A stretch of 64,000 nt of DNA, taken from positions 248,001 to 312,000 of the forward strand of contig JAAZIU010000013.1 of NCBI GenBank assembly GCA_012800735.1. The letters run 5' to 3'. Source of the stretch: Clostridiales bacterium. GTDB lineage: Bacteria; Bacillota; Clostridia; Oscillospirales; CAG-272. Of the stretch, positions 60,517-64,000 are shown one piece after another. Made by a program: the position numbers and the translations under genes. The notes below the pieces were generated by a model. The model saw nothing but the letters and a program-made list of their open reading frames with translations, searched no databases and was not told the DNA's origin. Position 1 is the first letter of the stretch. Each line of letters starts with the position of its first letter.

Positions 60517-61656
60517 TTAATGGATAAGGCACTTCTCGGTATCTTTGTCGAAGATATGGAGACGGTTGTTCTCGATTGCGATCTTGATGCGGTCGCCGGC
60601 GCGAGCGGTCGAGCGATTGGAAACGCGGGCAACAAGGTTGATGTTGCAGCAGTTTACATACTGAAGAATTTCAGCGCCCATAAGCTCGGTTACGTCGATG
60701 TCGGCTTCAATGACAGAATCCGGGAAAGCGGTCATCGAAGCGGCGTCGTCATGCAGACATTCGGGACGGATGCCGATAACAACGTCCTTGCCGATATAAT
60801 CCTTGATAGCGGGATCGGAAGCTTTTTCGGGAGCAATCTTGAAATAAGCGTATACCGGGTTGTTGAGGTCTTCCGGATCGCCGAACTTCGCATATACGCC
60901 GTCGGCGCGCTGCTCAAGAAACGCGTTGATGAAGTTCATCTGAGGAGTGCCGATGAAGCCAGCGACGAAGAGGTTGGTCGGATAGTCGTAGAGGTTCTGA
61001 GGAGTATCGACCTGCTGGATAAGGCCGTCTTTCATAACGACGATTCTGGTCGCCATGGTCATAGCCTCGACCTGGTCATGGGTAACATAAAGGAAGGTGG
61101 TCTGGAGACGCTTATGAATCTTGGTAAGCTCGGTCCTCATCTGCGCGCGAAGCTTAGCGTCAAGGTTGGAGAGCGGCTCGTCAAGAAGGAATACCTTCGG
61201 CTCGCGGACGATAGCACGGCCGAGAGCAACACGCTGCTTCTGTCCGCCGGAGAGAGCCTTCGGGCGGCGATCAAGCAGGTGGACGATGTCGAGAATACGG
61301 GCAGCTTCCTCAACGCGGCGCTTGATCTCTTCCTTCGGAGTCTTGCGGAGCTTAAGTCCGAACGCCATGTTGTCGAAAACGGTCATGTGCGGATAAAGAG
61401 CGTAGTTCTGGAAGACCATCGCGATATCGCGGTCCTTCGGGGCAATATCGTTCACCAGCTTATCGCCGATGAAGAGTTCGCCTTCGGTGATCTCTTCGAG
61501 ACCGGCGACCATTCGCAGAGTGGTGGTTTTGCCGCATCCGGACGGGCCAACGAGAATCAGGAATTCCTTATCACGGACTTCGAGAGTGAAGTCGGATACG
61601 GCGGTCACGTTGCCGGGATATTTCTTATAAAGATGCTTGAACGATAGACTTGCCAT
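60517..61656 (-). CDS. MsmK/UgpC-type carbohydrate ABC transporter ATPase (orphan)
   Basis: This is a 379-residue ATPase. Walker A is GPSGCGKTT, the signature is LSGGQKQR, Walker B is VFLLDEPLSNLD and the switch His is in THDQ. A C-terminal TOBE/OB regulatory domain starts at about residue 240. Such ATPases energise several sugar permeases at once. No permease is nearby, which fits a shared ATPase serving the orphan binding proteins in this window. The start is the ATG 61656 with AGGAGG upstream; the ORF-track start is 17 codons too long. Confidence 0.95.
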   Translation of the reverse strand: MASLSFKHLYKKYPGNVTAVSDFTLEVRDKEFLILVGPSGCGKTTTLRMVAGLEEITEGELFIGDKLVNDIAPKDRDIAMVFQNYALYPHMTVFDNMAFGLKLRKTPKEEIKRRVEEAARILDIVHLLDRRPKALSGGQKQRVALGRAIVREPKVFLLDEPLSNLDAKLRAQMRTELTKIHKRLQTTFLYVTHDQVEAMTMATRIVVMKDGLIQQVDTPQNLYDYPTNLFVAGFIGTPQMNFINAFLEQRADGVYAKFGDPEDLNNPVYAYFKIAPEKASDPAIKDYIGKDVVIGIRPECLHDDAASMTAFPDSVIEADIDVTELMGAEILQYVNCCNINLVARVSNRSTARAGDRIKIAIENNRLHIFDKDTEKCLIH

Positions 61657-61767
61657 AAGATGATCCTCCTCGTGATCAGTTATTTTTGCGATTTTTGTTT
61701 GCCCCACGAGCAGATTTTAAAGTATGGGGCGGCTTACAAATGATATTCAACTTATTGGTTGTTATAT

Positions 61768-61796
61768 ATTATATCAGATTTTATCGGGAATTTAAA
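61768..61796 (-). promoter_or_regulatory. Probable sigma-A promoter of the ABC ATPase gene
   Basis: Minus-strand TTTAAA (61796-61791), a 17-base spacer and TATAAT (61773-61768). The -35 box is weak, consistent with need of an activator. Confidence 0.65.
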
Positions 61797-61829
61797 GTGT
61801 TTTTTTCTCCAAAAATAATGGAAGTATTT

Positions 61830-61844
61830 TGTGCACCTTGCACA
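61830..61844. promoter_or_regulatory. 15-bp palindrome upstream of the ABC ATPase promoter
   Basis: TGTGCA-CCT-TGCACA is a perfect inverted repeat centred about 40 bases upstream of the -35 box. Confidence 0.55.
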
Positions 61845-62035
61845 CCATTTTATACAACAAGCGGTTATTCCGGCATTTTATGTCAGGTTTTTGTGATATT
61901 TTGGCGTTATTATCATAATTGACGGAAAATATCACAGAAAATTCCGGTTATTGGACATATTTTAGCATAAAAATAAGAAAGTTTTGAAAATCAAAAGTAT
62001 ATTTTTCGGTTTGTAAATTGTAAATAAATTTAAAT

Positions 62036-62063
62036 CCGCCCCTCCGGATGGCCGGAGGGGCGG
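62036..62063 (-). terminator. Terminator of the surface-protein gene
   Basis: CCGCCCCTCCGG pairs with CCGGAGGGGCGG (12 bp, 4-base loop). The minus-strand tail is ATTTAAATTTATTT. A second imperfect hairpin lies at 62082-62109. Confidence 0.75.
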
Positions 62064-62127
62064 TCGGGTATTCGGTTGAATCCTCGCGGGACTTTTGAAG
62101 CCCCGCAGGGGTTATTTAAGCTATGGA

Positions 62128-64000
62128 TTACGGACCGATATAGTCAATGAAAACCAGGAGATAGACAGGATCCGCAACATCATTAACAGAGTCGGCAGAG
62201 AATTCTATCTCAATAGTATCAGAATCAGCGGTTACGTTAAATTCATCCTTCTCGTAATAATCAGTGCCGGGAGGAGTGTCACTTAAATTGCTAGTGAGAA
62301 GCCATTTGACATTTTGACCTGAAGTAACAGCGTAAACTATCTTAACGGTGATACTGCCCATGTCGGTATTGTAATAGCCACCTACATCAGACGGAACTGA
62401 TGTATATTCTGTGGGTAAAACATCGTCATTCATATAAACTCTAAGTTCTTATTCATGCGGTGTAACGTATACCTTGAGAAAGACAGGGTCTGCTCCGTCA
62501 TCGACAAGGGAAGATTCGAATGTTATCGTAATAGTTTCCTCCGTGGTGTCGATATCAGCAACGGCGCTGGCCCAGTAGTATCCAACAGGGCCGGCGATAC
62601 CGCTAAAGGGAGTGAGAAACCAGAAGACGCTATCATTTGCAGCAATCCCCGGGTAATCTATCGTAACGGTGATTTCGCCCATGGCGGTGTCATGTTTGCC
62701 ATCTTCTATATCCGCCTGCGGAATTGTTTTAAAGGTCGTGTTTTCTTCCTCATTCACATAAACTTCAAGTTTATATTTATGCGTGACATAAACCTTGAGA
62801 TAGACGGGGTCTGCTCCGTCATTGACAGAGTAGGAATGGAATGTTATTGTAACAGTTTCCTCGGCGGTGTCGATTACAGCGGTACTATGGGCATAGTATG
62901 CATCCAAGTGTTCAGGGTTGTCACCTTGATTTTTTGTGAGGATCCAGTAGACTTCATCATTTTCAGCGATTCCCGGACAAGGTATCGTTATTTCGACATC
63001 GCCCATGAAGGTGTTGTATTTTCCGCCTTCCGCTTCCGGATCTGACGTATATTCAGTTACGATCTCCTCATTCAAATAAACTTTAAGTCCATATGAATGC
63101 TTGACGTAAACCGTGAGGAAGATGGTTTCATAACCTTCGCCGTCGTAGGCGTCGGCAGGGAATTTTATCTTGATGGTTTTCGCGTCGAGGTCGATCTCGG
63201 CGGTATCGCCGGCTGCGTAGAATACATCATTTGCCAGATAGTCGTCAGGGGTATCGTATTTATTGGGAGTGAGAATCCAGAAGATTTCATCGCCTTCGAC
63301 TATCGCATTATAAGGTATCGTAACGGTGATTTCGCCCAGGCTGGCATCCAAGTTGTATTCGCCATAAGGAACTGCCAGCGTCGGAGCTACATCAAAGTTT
63401 TCAACTTCAATTTGGTTGACATAAACCTCTATATTATACGGAGGATAATATTCGAGGTCAATCTCTACCAGGTCAAGCTTGTAGGAATGGTTCGTATTGT
63501 CGGGATTGGTCCAGACAAGGTAAAGCGGCTTGTTCGGGTGAGATGCGCACGGATAGTTCAATATAAGGGGATAGCCAAGTTCTGCCTTCACTGATATATG
63601 CAGGAAGTATTCGGTAAGGTCGCCGCCGGCGCCCGCGATTTCAGTTTCAATGTCGACATTATCGTAATTGAAATCGGCAATGGCATGATTATAGCAATAC
63701 AGCTTCATCGTGCTGCCGATATGAGAGAATCCCGAGTTCCAGGCATTGTTATTGAGACGCTGCCAATCGGAGAGAGCTGCGTACTGTTCGGGGGTAATTC
63801 TGTACTTGTAGCACAGCTTGGTACCGACCACTGAAGGATGATCGGACGGACCGTATTCAAGTACCTTGCCGAGGTTTTTGACAACACCGAGATCATCGCC
63901 GGAGGTATAGGTGGTGGTGATGAAGACTCTCTTCTGGCTGGAGTATTCGGTACCGACATAGACATACGCGGTAGCGTAGGAGTTCGGCTTGTTTACAATA
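62128..64000 (-). pseudogene. Large surface protein with four Ig-like repeats, interrupted by one in-frame TAA (5' truncated by window)
   Basis: The ORF track splits this into 62128-62433 and 62449-63831, but both are in one frame and the frame stays open to base 64000. At 62449-62451 a TAA falls exactly where the repeat copies at 62773 and 63091 have a Tyr codon (HKYKL and HSYGL against HE*EL). About 195 residues of non-repeat beta-rich sequence are followed by four repeats of roughly 105-115 residues at 63438-63094, 63093-62776, 62775-62452 and 62448-62131. Each starts with [LI]xVYxN, then an xMGxITVTI strand and a DPVFLKVYV end. No LPXTG or membrane anchor follows. It could be a decayed gene, a normally shorter protein, a read-through gene or a sequencing error. 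Confidence 0.72.
62131..63438 (-). repeat. Four tandem protein-coding repeats of about 105-115 codons
   Basis: The four copies share [YF]xLxVYVN, a following MGxITVTI strand, a VxWxLT block, and a DxxxETITITF and ADPVYLKVYV ending. Copies 2 and 3 are the most similar. The first copy is the most divergent. Confidence 0.85.

Larger units (their letters stand above)
61708..62127. other. Intergenic region between the ABC ATPase and the surface protein
   Basis: About 420 bases without an ORF. It holds the ATPase promoter, a palindrome upstream of that promoter, a long AT-rich stretch, and two hairpins that terminate the surface-protein gene. Confidence 0.7.

Noticed and set aside
60520-61647. 375-residue plus-strand ORF opposite the ABC ATPase
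   Set aside because: It is fully antisense to a canonical ATPase and mirrors its codon pattern; no start signals are visible.
63705-63965. 86-residue minus-strand ORF inside the surface-protein region
   Set aside because: It is in a different frame from the repeat protein, which stays open through this region to the window edge.
1-64000. tRNA genes, CRISPR arrays, insertion sequences, prophage
   Set aside because: I looked for tRNA T-loop patterns, regular spaced repeats, transposase or integrase motifs and terminal inverted repeats, and found none.

Overview
The window looks like a chromosomal segment from an uncultured low-to-mid GC member of the Bacillota (class Clostridia). The evidence is the Gram-positive division cluster (divIVA, ylmH, yggT, sepF, yggS), RNase M5, FMN and lysine riboswitches, consensus sigma-A promoters, lipobox substrate-binding proteins, and a flavodiiron-rubredoxin-NADH reductase fusion typical of strict anaerobes. 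Finer placement (Oscillospirales- or Christensenellales-like gut anaerobe) is a guess. I see no tRNA, rRNA, CRISPR array, insertion sequence or prophage.

Layout. 1-1641: 3' end of a multidomain flavodiiron protein, cut by the window edge. 1704-3215: minus-strand riboflavin transporter gene ribU behind an FMN riboswitch and attenuator, plus a COG2426 membrane protein. 3273-15497: minus-strand str operon (rpsL-rpsG-fusA-tuf) and rpoB-rpoC. Each has its own sigma-A promoter, and rpoBC has a long structured leader with an intrinsic attenuator. 16046-16306: rpsT, divergent from rpoB. 16460-33366: one long minus-strand run of housekeeping genes. In transcription order these are miaA; an HlyD-like protein with yggS, sepF, yggT, ylmH and divIVA; ileS, lspA and rluD; a HAD phosphatase, nagA and a membrane protein; metG, tatD and a TatD-linked radical SAM protein. 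33539-35263: a GH123-like enzyme. 35336-37025: M23/G5 cell-wall peptidase and a small coupled protein. 37159-41381: lysine-riboswitch operon dapA-dapB-MATE-rnmV-gtrA. 41821: queA.

42985-62000 is the accessory, carbohydrate-oriented part. It holds a GH78-like enzyme, a MATE transporter, two orphan ABC sugar-binding lipoproteins with EF-hand-like loops, a Crp/Fnr regulator, a GH141-like beta-helix protein, cca and an orphan MsmK/UgpC-type ABC ATPase. Within it sit the two most unusual items. One is a UvrD-family helicase with a long acidic linker and a C-terminal Cys/His zinc-binding-like domain. The other is a tandem pair of MutS-like ATPases that both carry LLNE at Walker B, co-transcribed with the beta-helix protein. 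The right edge (62128-64000) holds the C-terminal part of a large surface protein with four roughly 105-residue repeats and a single in-frame TAA where its sister repeats have Tyr.

How the parts relate. The left two thirds are translation, transcription, cell division and lysine/flavin homeostasis, with classical RNA-based control. The right third appears to import oligosaccharides through lipoproteins that use a shared ATPase and permeases encoded elsewhere, and to degrade them inside the cell, since none of the glycosidases has a visible signal peptide. Functions are assigned from motif and family recognition by eye; no database search was run.
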